Made by a program: the position numbers and the translations under genes. From positions 63,400-127,399 of the forward strand of contig NVWA01000004.1 of NCBI GenBank assembly GCA_002746535.1: a stretch of 64,000 bases of DNA, read 5' to 3'. Of this stretch, positions 16,870 through 27,256 are shown in pieces (positions within the stretch are counted from its first letter, which is position 1; each line of letters starts with the position of its first letter). A model generated the notes under the pieces. It did not search any database and had not been told where the DNA came from. It saw nothing but the letters and a program-made list of their open reading frames with translations. The stretch comes from Planctomycetota bacterium (GTDB taxonomy: Bacteria; Planctomycetota; GCA-2746535).

Positions 16870-18372
16870 CTAGGCATCAACTTTAAAAGTAGCCGATTTT
16901 ACCTCTTCTCCAGTAAAATAATTCAATATTGATGGTGCATAACCATCTTTTGGTCTTGGTCGAAACACACCACCCTTAAACCCCAATTTAGCTTTATTAT
17001 TCCATGGTCGTTTTTCCCAACAGGGACCCCGCATCGGATCACGCTGTTTATAAAAATAATCAATTAATTCATCAAGCATAGCATCTCGTATATCAGAAAA
17101 ATTTTCATCAAGAATAAGGTTTATTAATTCAGCTGAATCATTTTTTAAATCGTACAACTCATCCACATCATCAAGCAAATTAATTGATAACTTGTAATCA
17201 CCTTTAACAATACACCTAATAGGATGAAACCCATTCAATCCATCATGATCAACTTCAAAACGATTAAATTCAATAAATACCGATCGCTTTTCTTCTTCTT
17301 TTAATGTGGAGACAAGGCTCTTACCAGCAAAAATATCCGGGATATCAAGGTCGGCTAGCTCCAACATAGTCGGCAAAATATCAACATGACTAACAAGAGT
17401 ATTGTTCTCCTGACAAAAGGAACCCCTATCAGGAAATTTAATCAGCAAAGGAATATGAGTAATCTCTTCATACATGACTGGACCTTTACCTTTTAATCCA
17501 TGCGCAGACATCATATCACCATGGTCTGAAGTGAAAATTATAATCGTATTATCTTTTGCATGTTGATCAATCGCCTTTAAAACCCTACCAATTTCATTGT
17601 CAACAAAACTATTGCAACCAAAATACATTGGTTTCTTAACCTTTTTATTTCGTTCCGATACACCGGCATGTACGGCCCAATCTTTTTGTAATTGCGGTTT
17701 GCCTTCTAAAGAATCAAAGGCACCATCACCAATGTCATACTCAAACTCTTCAAATGATTCCACATATTCTGACGGACATGTAAATGGACCATGAGGCTCA
17801 TCATAAGAGACCACTAATAAAAAAGGGTCTTCTTGACCATCTTGTTTACTTAGGAAATCAATCGCTCGATTACTAACTTGATGACCCCATGTCCATTCGG
17901 ATTTTATCGAATTCTCTTTTAAATCTGTCAAAGAATTTAATTGTTCTCGCCATAGTTTTTTTTCATTTTGACTTAACAAATTCATATGGTTACGACCATC
18001 ATACCAGTATTCATTATCCCACCCATCCGGACAAATTCCGCTTCCATAATAATCATGAGCGTCCAAGTGCCATTTACCTGTATAGGCTGTTTTATAGCCA
18101 CCGTCACGAAAACGCTGACCCATCGTTTTTATATTATCCCCAATTGCTAAATGATTCGCCCAAGCGCCATTAAAATTACCATAATTTCCCGTAAACAAAG
18201 CGCTTCGGGCTGGTGTACATAATGGACAAGTCGTATATGCCCTATTAAATTTAATGCCATCGGAAGCTAATTTATCCAAATTAGGAGTCATTAACCCTTT
18301 TTTTGCATAGGACTCCACCATGTTAACCCCTTGGGTATCAGTCATAATAAATACAAAATTAGGCTTCTTCAT
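16870..18372 (-). CDS. Sulfatase (formylglycine type I)
   Basis: A 500-residue sulfatase with the maturation signature CTPAR and formylglycine cysteine at residue 52 in TTCPLCTPARSALFTGN. Other active-site blocks are IMTDTQG at the N-terminus, YTGKWHLD around residue 100, and FTSDHGDMMSAHGLKGKG in the middle. No signal peptide is visible, as for the sulfatase at 14324. AGGA lies upstream of the ATG with wide spacing. It is divergent from the GH63-like gene at 18538, with a 165-bp shared promoter region that holds a weak inverted pair AGACAAT (18447-18453) / ATTGTCT (18497-18503). Substrate unknown. Confidence 0.93.
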   Translation of the reverse strand: MKKPNFVFIMTDTQGVNMVESYAKKGLMTPNLDKLASDGIKFNRAYTTCPLCTPARSALFTGNYGNFNGAWANHLAIGDNIKTMGQRFRDGGYKTAYTGKWHLDAHDYYGSGICPDGWDNEYWYDGRNHMNLLSQNEKKLWREQLNSLTDLKENSIKSEWTWGHQVSNRAIDFLSKQDGQEDPFLLVVSYDEPHGPFTCPSEYVESFEEFEYDIGDGAFDSLEGKPQLQKDWAVHAGVSERNKKVKKPMYFGCNSFVDNEIGRVLKAIDQHAKDNTIIIFTSDHGDMMSAHGLKGKGPVMYEEITHIPLLIKFPDRGSFCQENNTLVSHVDILPTMLELADLDIPDIFAGKSLVSTLKEEEKRSVFIEFNRFEVDHDGLNGFHPIRCIVKGDYKLSINLLDDVDELYDLKNDSAELINLILDENFSDIRDAMLDELIDYFYKQRDPMRGPCWEKRPWNNKAKLGFKGGVFRPRPKDGYAPSILNYFTGEEVKSATFKVDA

Positions 18373-18537
18373 TTTTATTTTTCCTACAATAATTGAATGA
18401 CAAATTAAACTTCACATAGAAGATCAAATAGTAAGGTATATTATCAAGACAATACAAAATATTTAAAGCGATTAATATCATAAAATGTATTTAATGATTG
18501 TCTCATTATAGCAATAAAGAAGGACCCATCATTTCTC

Positions 18538-20217
18538 TTGATAATTAAACAATTGCGAGAAAATATTGCATTTCAAACAAAATCTTATGCGAAAACAATC
18601 ATGAACCCAAATTTATTGCAACGTCAAAATTGGCATGGTGGCCAACTACTAGCCTTTTCTGGCATAGAAGGAAAAACTGATTATAAAAATTCAATCACCG
18701 CTAAAACTTCATTTAAGAACCCTGGAATTGAAATAAAATTTCCGGGAGAATGTAAAATAAAATTTAGCCTTTTAGACCATGGTGACTTTGTAATTGCAGG
18801 TGATTTTTTTGATTTAAAATCTTCACAAGGAAACTTAAAAGGTGTCTTTCTGGATGCTTATCATCTCCTTATAGAAGGTTCATGTGAAATCACAGAGATC
18901 AATGAACAAATCACATCTTACACCGAAGGCGATTTAACATTGATTGGAGCAACCGCTAATTTTGATAAAACAAAAGTAAGTGAAAACCTCTCAGAGGCAA
19001 TAACATTAAGAGGCCAATGGTTAAAAAAACAAACGTTACCAGAAGATCTAACTGAAGTTACTCAACGGACAGCTGTCAAATTTTTATCAATTATGAAAAC
19101 ACAAATATATAGTCCAGAAAACCAAATTAAAAGTCATTGGTCAACTCCAGATCGTTGGCCTCACAAAGATATGTGGTTATGGGATTCCGTTTTTCATGCC
19201 ATTGGATGGAGGCATATTGATAAACAAATTTCAAAAGAATTGATAGATGCTGTTTTAGATACTCAAAAGGAAGATGGCTATATTGCACACCAAATGACTC
19301 CAGACAAGGTTTCCGCTATTACCCAACCACCCATTTTGGCCTATGGTGTCGATTTAGTAAATGAATATTTAAATAATAAAGAATGGATCAAAGAGGTTTA
19401 TCCAAAATTATGTAGGTATGTAGAGTGGGATTTTAAAAATAGAGATACGGATGGGGCTGGATTAGTTGAATGGTTCATTGAAGGTAATACCACCTGTCGA
19501 AGTGGCGAAAGCGGAATGGATAATTCACCAAGATTTGATACAGCAACTCAATTAGATGCTGTAGATTTCAATTCTTTTCTTGCATTAGAATACGAAATAT
19601 TAAGTAAATTCGCTTCTATATTAGAATTAAAAGAAGACGCCAATAAATGGAAAAATAAACATCAAGAATTAAACCAATTAATCAGAAAAAAATTATGGTC
19701 AGAAGAAGAACAATTCTTTGTGGACTATGATGTAGATATTAATAAAGCATCTCCTGTTATTGCAAGCTCAGGGTTTTTACCACTGATTTGTGGCGCTGCA
19801 ACTAAACAGCAAGCTGAAATACTAGCTAAGCATCTTAATGACCCAAACATGTTTGCTACTTCATTCCCTATCTCATCAATTGCTGTTAAAGATTGCGAAC
19901 ACTATTCAAAAGATATGTGGAGAGGGCCAACTTGGATTAACATAAATTGGTTAATAGCAAAAGGATTTGAACGCTATGGCTTGAACGATGTCGCCCTATC
20001 TATAAGAAAACGAACATCTGAAGTAATAGAACAAGAATGTGAAAGATTTGGTGTATCCTTTGAATATTATGATGATCGCAATGAAATCGATCCACCTGAA
20101 CTACTAAGAAAAGGACAATGCTCCCCCGAAGAAAGCCCATACTTCCAAGTATTACATGACTACGGTTGGACAGCAACCTTATATATCGATTTACTTTTTA
20201 CTCAAAAAGATCTTTAG
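18538..20217 (+). CDS. GH63-like (alpha/alpha)6-barrel glycoside hydrolase
   Basis: A protein of up to 559 residues resembling the GH63/trehalase-like clan of inverting glucosidases and mannosylglycerate hydrolases. The catalytic half has PDRWPHKDMWLWDSVFHAIGW, the acid region GESGMDNSPRFD, and a C-terminal WRGPTWININWLI block followed by FEYYDDRNEIDP, which would carry the catalytic base. The N-terminal 170 residues are a beta-rich domain. No signal peptide. The start is uncertain: TTG at 18538 with AGGA 13 bp upstream, or ATG at 18601 with no clear ribosome site. It is followed 15 bp after the stop by the GH106-like gene, so both belong to one transcript. Substrate unknown. Confidence 0.8.
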   Translation: MIIKQLRENIAFQTKSYAKTIMNPNLLQRQNWHGGQLLAFSGIEGKTDYKNSITAKTSFKNPGIEIKFPGECKIKFSLLDHGDFVIAGDFFDLKSSQGNLKGVFLDAYHLLIEGSCEITEINEQITSYTEGDLTLIGATANFDKTKVSENLSEAITLRGQWLKKQTLPEDLTEVTQRTAVKFLSIMKTQIYSPENQIKSHWSTPDRWPHKDMWLWDSVFHAIGWRHIDKQISKELIDAVLDTQKEDGYIAHQMTPDKVSAITQPPILAYGVDLVNEYLNNKEWIKEVYPKLCRYVEWDFKNRDTDGAGLVEWFIEGNTTCRSGESGMDNSPRFDTATQLDAVDFNSFLALEYEILSKFASILELKEDANKWKNKHQELNQLIRKKLWSEEEQFFVDYDVDINKASPVIASSGFLPLICGAATKQQAEILAKHLNDPNMFATSFPISSIAVKDCEHYSKDMWRGPTWININWLIAKGFERYGLNDVALSIRKRTSEVIEQECERFGVSFEYYDDRNEIDPPELLRKGQCSPEESPYFQVLHDYGWTATLYIDLLFTQKDL

Positions 20218-20232
20218 ACCAAAGAAAGAGTT

Positions 20233-22068
20233 ATGCAGCTACCAAATGATTTAATTGATCCGCCTAAAGAATGTAGCGTAATGCCCTTTTGGTTTTGGAA
20301 TGACACACTTGATGAAAAAGAAATTATAAATCAAATCAACGATTTTGAAGATCACGGTGTACATGGCTTCGTAATACATCCGAGAGTTGGATTACCAAGA
20401 AATCTTGCTTGGATGTCAGAGGAATTACTAAACTATTATGAAATAGCCATCAAAGAAGCACAACGACGAAACATGAACGTTATCCTATATGATGAAGGTA
20501 TGTACCCCTCTGGTTCTTCTTGTGGGCAAGTAGTGGAAACCAATCCAAATTTTCAGTGTCGTTGCCTTGCAAAGATTGATCATGAAAATAATATCCCCTA
20601 TCAACTTAAAGATGATGAAAAATTAGTGGCGATCGTCAGTGATCAAGATGGAAAATTGATGTCGGTGATTGACCGAAAGGTGGACTCCTATATTAGAGGT
20701 TTACATTATATTGATGAAGGCCCTGAAGAAGATTCTCCGGCTGCGGCAGATATATTAAACCCGGAAGCCGTCGACTGTTTCATAAATCTTGTTTACAAAT
20801 AATTTCATGACCGGTTTTCTTCCTATTTCAACAAGACGATCATAGGCATCTTTACTGATGAACCAAACATGCTAGGAAAGTGTAAGGAAAATAATGTGTA
20901 TCCTGGCACCAACGATATCCTGAAGAAAATAAATAAAATTCTAGGATATGATTTCACACCCCACTTAGCATCATTGTGGTCTGATGATAAAAATGAAGCT
21001 GAAAAGTATGTGGAGATTTATACATCAGCTTGTTCATTGCTACTAGAACAAACCTACTATGCTCGCATTGGTAAATTTTGTAAAGAAAAGAATATTCAAC
21101 TAACAGGCCATCCATCGAAAGGTGACGACTTAGGCCTACTACAATATTTTGACATTCCAGGTCAAGACCTTGTCTGGCGTTGGATACTACCAGATACTCC
21201 TTCAGCATTAGAAGGCGAAGAATCAACCCAAGCGAAATGTAGTTCCTCAGCTATGATACATGGTAAAAAGCGAAGAAATTTAAATGAATGTTGTGGTGCC
21301 TACGGACACGAACTAACTTGGGATGAAATGATGTGGTTAGGCAACTGGTGCATCATTCGTGGCGTAAACCTACTTGTCCCCCATGCCTTTTATTATTCTA
21401 TTCGTAGTTGCCGAAAAGATGAAAGACCTCCAGATGTTGGACCAAACGCCAAATGGTGGTCAAACTACAGTGAATATTCGGATGCCTTTAAAAGGTTATG
21501 CTGGATAAATAATGATTCAACTCATGTATGCAATATAGCCATACTCGGCAAAGCAAATAAACTACCATGGAAATCCGCTAAAATATGTTTTGAAAATCAA
21601 ATCGATTTTAATTATATCGAAGAAACACAATTATTAGAATCAGCACAAATTTCAAAAGACGGAATTCAAATAGCAGATATGAATTACCAAGGTCTAATCG
21701 TTGAATTAGATGAAGATTCTACTTTAAATAATATTTGCAAAGACCTCCAATCAAACAATCAAATATATAGGTATACAAGGGACTCTGACAACCCCGATCT
21801 AATAAAGTTTATACAAGAAAAATCTCCCAATCACATTTCATTTTCACCTCAAAGAAATAATCTGCGAATTAGACATGTCATAAAAAATGGGATTCATTAT
21901 CATTTACTATTTAATGAAACAAAAGCAGAAACCGAAGCGATTTGTAATGGTTTAAAAAATGAAACTACATCTGTTTTTAATTTAGTAACAGGAAAATCAG
22001 AACCAATAAATATGAATGATCCATTGAGATTCAAGCCATATGAAATGAAAGTACTTTTAACTTCTTAG
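20233..22068 (+). pseudogene. GH106-like glycosidase gene interrupted by one in-frame stop
   Basis: Two same-frame open segments (20233-20802 and 20803-22068) encode one protein broken only by a TAA at 20800-20802. Across the stop the reading is NLVYK-stop-FHDRFSSYFNKTIIGIFTDEPN, and the FTDEPN block continues the same enzyme. The first part has PFWFWNDTLDEKEIINQI, GFVIHPRVGLP and ILYDEGMYPSG, which match the family of GH106-type alpha-L-rhamnosidase-like enzymes. A CAA-to-TAA change (Gln to stop) explains the break. Total length would be about 611 residues, short for GH106. The last 4 bp overlap the convergent aldose epimerase gene. It could be a recent pseudogene, a readthrough gene or a sequencing error. 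Confidence 0.75.
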
Positions 22069-23120
22069 ATAACTTTAAACTTATAGATAGTCGAAGTTTC
22101 ATATTTCTCACCTGGTCTTAAAACAACAGAAGGGAAATTTGATTGATTTGGGGAATCGGGGTAGTGTTGCGTTTCTAAACAAAGAGCGTTCCTATGTTTA
22201 TAGATTGCACCATTTCTACCCGTTAAACTTCCGTCTAAATAATTGCCTGAATACAACTGAATACCAGGCTGATCCGTATACACTTCCATGACTCTACCCG
22301 AGCTTGCCTCAAAAACTTTTGCAGCAAATCTCATTTCACCTGACTTACCATTCACAATATAATTATGATCGTATCCAATTCCATTTTTCAGCTGCTCATC
22401 GTCGTTATTAATTCGTTCACCAATTGTTATCGATTTATTAAAATCAAAAGGAGTATCTTTAACAGCTAATATAGTACCTAGAGGTATAGAGTCGGCATTT
22501 ACTGGTAAGAACTCATCTGCATTAATCGCTAACTCGTGATCCAATACAGAACTTTCGCCACCATCTTTTAAATTAAAATAAGCATGATTCGTTAAATTAC
22601 ATACTGTTGCTTGATCCGTAGTAGCAAAGTAATCAATTTTCAACTCATTTTCACTTGTCAATCTATAGGTCAAGGTAACAGATAAATTACCAGGATAATT
22701 CTCTTCTCCATCTTTACTGAGATATTTTAATTCTATCCCAACAGAGTCGCTATCTTGTATAAGTTCAGCATCCCAGACAATTTTATCAAAACCAACATTA
22801 CCCCCATGTAAATGATTCGTAAAATTGTTAATGGCAAGGTCATAAACTTTACCATCTAGTTCAAACTTTCCTTTTGCAATTCGATTTCCTATGCGACCAA
22901 CAATACAACCAAAATAAGGACACCCTTTAACATAATCTTCTACATTATCAAAGCCCATGGTGATTTCCCCAACCTCCCCCTGCTTATTTGGTGTAGAGAT
23001 TGAAGTTATTATTCCACCATAGTTTGAAATCTTAATTTCCATACCGTTGTCATTTTTAAAAATATACAAATCTACTTCAACACCGTTGACACTTCCAAAT
23101 TTTTCTTTTTTAATATCCAT
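22065..23120 (-). CDS. galM: Aldose 1-epimerase (galactose mutarotase)
   Basis: A 351-residue cytoplasmic mutarotase that interconverts alpha and beta anomers of hexoses. Family motifs are complete: NFTNHLHGGNVGFDK (first catalytic His), NLTNHAYFNLKDGG (second His), GYDHNYIVNG, and CLETQHYPDSPNQ with the catalytic Glu. Length is normal. It would feed sugars freed by the neighbouring glycosidases into catabolism. It overlaps the end of the broken GH106-like gene on the opposite strand by 4 bp and lies 31 bp downstream of the heme O synthase gene's region, with no obvious terminator between them. Confidence 0.93.
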   Translation of the reverse strand: MDIKKEKFGSVNGVEVDLYIFKNDNGMEIKISNYGGIITSISTPNKQGEVGEITMGFDNVEDYVKGCPYFGCIVGRIGNRIAKGKFELDGKVYDLAINNFTNHLHGGNVGFDKIVWDAELIQDSDSVGIELKYLSKDGEENYPGNLSVTLTYRLTSENELKIDYFATTDQATVCNLTNHAYFNLKDGGESSVLDHELAINADEFLPVNADSIPLGTILAVKDTPFDFNKSITIGERINNDDEQLKNGIGYDHNYIVNGKSGEMRFAAKVFEASSGRVMEVYTDQPGIQLYSGNYLDGSLTGRNGAIYKHRNALCLETQHYPDSPNQSNFPSVVLRPGEKYETSTIYKFKVI

Positions 23121-23151
23121 TTAAAATCTTTCTAAAACAATTCATTTTTTA

Positions 23152-24051
23152 TTATTTGAAATAATCAACTGACTTAAAGACGTACAAGAGAAGCAAACAC
23201 AGTATTAAAGGTAAATAAAACAGCAAGGATCTATAAAATATTATTAATGAAGCTGATGTCTTCTTTTTTAAATAAAAGACAAACATTAACAATAACATGC
23301 CGTGTATAAAAGTTGATACATAAACGTATTCGACTTCTTTTATATAAGTACTCAAATAGGGTATGACCATCACAAATGCCATCAGAATAATATTAAAAAA
23401 GATATGACGATAAGCTGTTTTGTCACCCATAACTATAGGCAATTGCTTCATGCCAGCATTCATATAATCATTTTTATACCTAATAGTAATTATTAATGCA
23501 TGAGGGATTTGCCATAAAAATAGCATCAAGGCCAACAAAACAATGATAAGATGATGTGTAATAAATATTTTTGAATAATCACTGATCGAATCATATTTTG
23601 CCAACCACCCCATAATAGGTAACAAAGCACCTGGTATCGAACCAAAAAAAGTACTTAACGTAGAACGTGTTTTTAACGGTGTATACAGGTACAAATAGAT
23701 CATCCCACACAAGATTGTTGCAAGACTACATAGACCATTTAAATAATACCAAAGATATATATATCCAGCATTCATTAAAATCATGCCAAATAACCAGACT
23801 GTTCTGGGCTTAAGTTTTTGACTGGGAAGAACACGTTTTATGGTTCGTTCCATCAAAGCATCTAAATCTCTTTCATAATATTGATTAAGCGCAAGAGCTC
23901 CGGCAGAAGATAGTCCCACTCCGACTATAAGATGTAAGACATCTGTCCAATTAAAGCCAGGCGTGAAAGAAACAAAGTAACCAATTAAAGTTACAAAGAC
24001 AATCATCATAACAGCTAAGAATTTTGTTAATGAAAATACATAATTCAGCAT
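23152..24051 (-). CDS. ctaB: Protoheme IX farnesyltransferase (heme O synthase)
   Basis: A 299-residue UbiA-family prenyltransferase with about eight or nine membrane segments. It would add a farnesyl group to heme B for a heme-copper oxidase. The allylic diphosphate site is NQYYERDLDALMERTIKRVLP, the N-x3-D-x2-D form of CtaB/CyoE proteins. The second family block reads YTPLKTRSTLSTFFGSIPGA, and the third is ALIITIRYKNDYMNAGMKQLPIV. No cytochrome oxidase subunit gene lies nearby, so it is detached from its usual cluster. It is 78 bp downstream of the M16C peptidase gene on the same strand. High confidence in the family; the heme O assignment over other UbiA proteins rests on the MERT-KR-LP motif. 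Confidence 0.88.
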   Translation of the reverse strand: MLNYVFSLTKFLAVMMIVFVTLIGYFVSFTPGFNWTDVLHLIVGVGLSSAGALALNQYYERDLDALMERTIKRVLPSQKLKPRTVWLFGMILMNAGYIYLWYYLNGLCSLATILCGMIYLYLYTPLKTRSTLSTFFGSIPGALLPIMGWLAKYDSISDYSKIFITHHLIIVLLALMLFLWQIPHALIITIRYKNDYMNAGMKQLPIVMGDKTAYRHIFFNIILMAFVMVIPYLSTYIKEVEYVYVSTFIHGMLLLMFVFYLKKKTSASLIIFYRSLLFYLPLILCLLLLYVFKSVDYFK

Positions 24052-24129
24052 AAATTTATTTCAAAATAAAAAGGAAATTTTAAAAATGGTCAGCAAAAAT
24101 ACATTACTTATTAATTGCACAACAAGCAA

Positions 24130-27099
24130 CTAATCGGTCAAAACCTCAATCGGAAACTTTTTCTTTTTCATTCTTGTTAATTCTTTATTAGCTTCCTTTA
24201 ATAACTCTTTACCGCTTACAACCATTTCAGACTTTACTTTTGGATGTAGTAAATATTTTTTAGTGACTCTTTTAATATCTTTTAAGGTAACCTTTTTTAA
24301 TCTATCTCGAAACTCCTGCCTCATCTTTTGGGTAAGACCTTGTTTTTGTTGACTGTGACCAATACTTGCTTCAGATGCAGGCAATATAGGCCCATCAATA
24401 CTAGAAAATGTCTGCAAAATGCCTTCGGTTACATTTTCCTCAGTAAGATTCCCGTTGATAACAGACTCTGCTGCCAAATCATAAATTGCATAGGTCTTAA
24501 TAATATTTGGATCACGGTAGCTGATAAAACTAAAATGCCCTGTAACAGGACTAAAGCTAGCATTGCCTCCATAGGCACCACCTTTTTCCCGAACCTCTGT
24601 GTGCATAAACCCACTGCTTAAAATCCTCGAAAGAACTATTAAAACTGGCGAATCCTTATGAAAATAACTTACCGTTGATAAAGTCCGACCTACATAAGCA
24701 ACATTTGTATTTATTTGACAAGCTTCAAAAACATTCTTTTTCTTAAATTTAATTGGAGATTTTTTAACGGACTTCCCAAGTGGCAATGCATCTATCAAAT
24801 TGGGTAAAAGTTTTTTGTAGGTATTTATATTCTTGGCTTGGCTGCTTAAAATAATTTCTAATCGATCTCTTTTAAAGACCTTTTTAATTATTTTAATCAA
24901 GCTCTTCATTTCTTTTTCAAAATTCAACTTTATCTTTTTTTCAAACGATTTCAAAAAAGTCAACTGCTCAATTCCACTCCAAACACTATTTAAACGATTG
25001 GCCGAAGAAAGATATCTTGTTCCGTGAGTTATGGCAAAAGAAGATCCACCGGGATTTATCTTTTCACTTAGATATGAAATGGTTTGCTGTAAAACTTCAA
25101 GAACTTTTTCTTTATCAGAAAAGTCAGGTTTTACCAAAACCTCTTCTATCAAACTCAATAACGATTCTGTATTTCTATAAATGGCGCTTGTCGCTAAAGA
25201 TAAAACTGGCTGGCATTTATTGGGATTTTTCAATTCAGGAATACAGCTATTATAAAAATAAAATCTACCCGAAGTTATATTAATTTTTTTGGATAGCTCG
25301 ATGTAATCTAAATCTTCAGTTCCAACCGAGGTTAATAAATTACCTATCAAAGGTAGCTTAAAATGCTCTTCCAGTGTCAAATCATTGATATCAAATTCCA
25401 ACTTTAAATAACTAAGTCCATTCGTTGCAGAATTTGAATTGATAAATGGAACATTTTTAATTTTTTGTTTTTTCACATTTACTTTTAATGGAGCTTTACG
25501 GATGTCTTTAATTTCCAACATCGGCAATTTATTAATTTCCTCTTGAGAGTCTCCAAGGGTCTGTTCTTTCTGAAGCTGTACAGACTCTTCAATAATTTTC
25601 TTTTTAGCTGGATTACTTAACTTTTTTTGAATTGATAATAACTTTTTCTGAACAGCCTTTTCTTCTTTTTGTCTATAATTAGTATCAGGAACCATCGACA
25701 TGCAAACTCGGTGATTATTTTTCAACAACCACTTATTAATCAACTGTTCAAAGTACCCACCTTTTTTGATTTTTTTCTGAAGGATTTTAACGCCCTCACC
25801 AGGATCTAAAAATACTTTTGGATCCAATCCTCTTTCCATTGCAGTCAATGCAAAAAAACTTAAGTTTAAACCATAGGGTTCTTGGCGTTCTTTTGTTTGA
25901 ATTTCTATTGCATGAAAAGCTGAATCAATCAGTTCTTGATCAAAACCATTCTTGGCGACATCTTCCAACGTTTTTAAAATTACTTTATATACTTTCTTTA
26001 TATTTTTTTTGTCTACGCCTTTGGCGGCAAATGTTATTGGGATCTCATTACTTTCAATATCAATGGCATAACCTGTCAGATCAACACCAAGTCCTGATTT
26101 AATTAACGCTAAAGATAAGGGACTATGATCATAATCCGTCAACATGCTTACTAAAATGGTCAACCCTAATACTGTAACTGGATCTTTATGATCTGTTGTC
26201 AGCCAACCAATGCCAGCATATGAATCTTTACCCGTCAATTGATCCACGGGATAAGTCGACTGGATTGTTTTTGGTGATTTAAATCTTTTTTCCTTTTTCA
26301 GCTTCGGTTGTTTTTTAACTTTGCTAAATTTTTCCAAACCATTCTTCAAGATAAAACCAATATTTTCTTCCACAGGAATATCACCATAAAAGAAAAATGT
26401 TCCATTTGTAGGATTGTAAAACTGTTTGTGAAAATCTTTTAAGTTCTCATAAGATAAATCAGGAATCGTTTCTGGATCTCCACCAGAGTTCACCCCATAA
26501 ATTGTTGTCGGATAAAGTGCTTTACTACCGACATCCATAAACATTCTAGAAGGGTTTGACATTGCCCCTTTCATTTCATTATAGACAACACCTTTATATA
26601 AAAGTTTTGATTTGGGGTTTGTCATTTCTTCAAATTCTAAACGATGGCCTTCTTGACGAAAACTCATGTAGTCCAGTTTTGGATTAAAGACAGCATCTAA
26701 ATAAATTTTTAATAAATTAAAGTAATCTTTTTTAACCATCGATGAAGCGGGATAACATGTAAAGTCTGCCGCCGTCATTGCATTCATGAATGTACTTAAA
26801 CTTCTTTTTGTCATTGCAAAGAAAGAATCTCTAACCGGGAACTTTTCACTTCCACACAAAGTTGTGTGCTCTAATATATGCGCAACTCCATTGGAACTCG
26901 TTGGGTAAGTAGGAAAGAATATATTAAATAAATTATTCTTATCGTCCGCATGAATTTGTACAATTCTAGAACCGGTTTTAATATGCTCTAAGGTAATCAA
27001 CTCACATTGAATAGAATCAATAACGTCAGTATTTATTACCTTACATCCTTGGATTATTTTTCCCGTTTTATATTTTGCTTTATTAAAGTAAATTGCCAT
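24130..27099 (-). CDS. M16C metallopeptidase (presequence-protease / insulinase family)
   Basis: A 989-residue zinc peptidase. The inverted zinc motif HxxEH is HILEH at residues 74-78, within GVAHILEHTTLCGSEKFPVRDSFFAM, as in presequence proteases (PreP/Cym1). The third ligand region is KGVVYNEMKGAMSNPSRMF. Two M16 half-domains, an M16C-associated linker domain (about 480-560, rich in Lys/Glu coiled coil) and a second M16 pair fill the normal length for this subfamily. These enzymes degrade unstructured peptides inside a closed chamber. No signal peptide is seen, so it is probably cytoplasmic. Lysine-rich overall. Promoter region 27100-27256 is short and holds the terminator of the gene upstream. 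Confidence 0.92.
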   Translation of the reverse strand: MAIYFNKAKYKTGKIIQGCKVINTDVIDSIQCELITLEHIKTGSRIVQIHADDKNNLFNIFFPTYPTSSNGVAHILEHTTLCGSEKFPVRDSFFAMTKRSLSTFMNAMTAADFTCYPASSMVKKDYFNLLKIYLDAVFNPKLDYMSFRQEGHRLEFEEMTNPKSKLLYKGVVYNEMKGAMSNPSRMFMDVGSKALYPTTIYGVNSGGDPETIPDLSYENLKDFHKQFYNPTNGTFFFYGDIPVEENIGFILKNGLEKFSKVKKQPKLKKEKRFKSPKTIQSTYPVDQLTGKDSYAGIGWLTTDHKDPVTVLGLTILVSMLTDYDHSPLSLALIKSGLGVDLTGYAIDIESNEIPITFAAKGVDKKNIKKVYKVILKTLEDVAKNGFDQELIDSAFHAIEIQTKERQEPYGLNLSFFALTAMERGLDPKVFLDPGEGVKILQKKIKKGGYFEQLINKWLLKNNHRVCMSMVPDTNYRQKEEKAVQKKLLSIQKKLSNPAKKKIIEESVQLQKEQTLGDSQEEINKLPMLEIKDIRKAPLKVNVKKQKIKNVPFINSNSATNGLSYLKLEFDINDLTLEEHFKLPLIGNLLTSVGTEDLDYIELSKKINITSGRFYFYNSCIPELKNPNKCQPVLSLATSAIYRNTESLLSLIEEVLVKPDFSDKEKVLEVLQQTISYLSEKINPGGSSFAITHGTRYLSSANRLNSVWSGIEQLTFLKSFEKKIKLNFEKEMKSLIKIIKKVFKRDRLEIILSSQAKNINTYKKLLPNLIDALPLGKSVKKSPIKFKKKNVFEACQINTNVAYVGRTLSTVSYFHKDSPVLIVLSRILSSGFMHTEVREKGGAYGGNASFSPVTGHFSFISYRDPNIIKTYAIYDLAAESVINGNLTEENVTEGILQTFSSIDGPILPASEASIGHSQQKQGLTQKMRQEFRDRLKKVTLKDIKRVTKKYLLHPKVKSEMVVSGKELLKEANKELTRMKKKKFPIEVLTD

Positions 27100-27222
27100 T
27101 TTGGTACCCTGAAAGAGTTTAAAAAATGGCTTATTCTATCAACTTTTTATAAATTACTACATAATGATCCGGCAGTTAATTGGAAGAGAATATAGTTAAA
27201 AATTTATTTAAGGAAGACAAAT

Positions 27223-27246
27223 TGGAGTCCAAAAATTTGGACTCCA
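27223..27246 (-). terminator. Rho-independent terminator of the giant lipoprotein gene
   Basis: On the minus strand TGGAGTCCAAA and TTTGGACTCCA form an 11-bp stem with a 2-nt loop, 10 bp after the stop codon of the gene at 27257. A short T-rich tail follows. Confidence 0.7.
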
Positions 27247-27256
27247 TTGAAGATAT

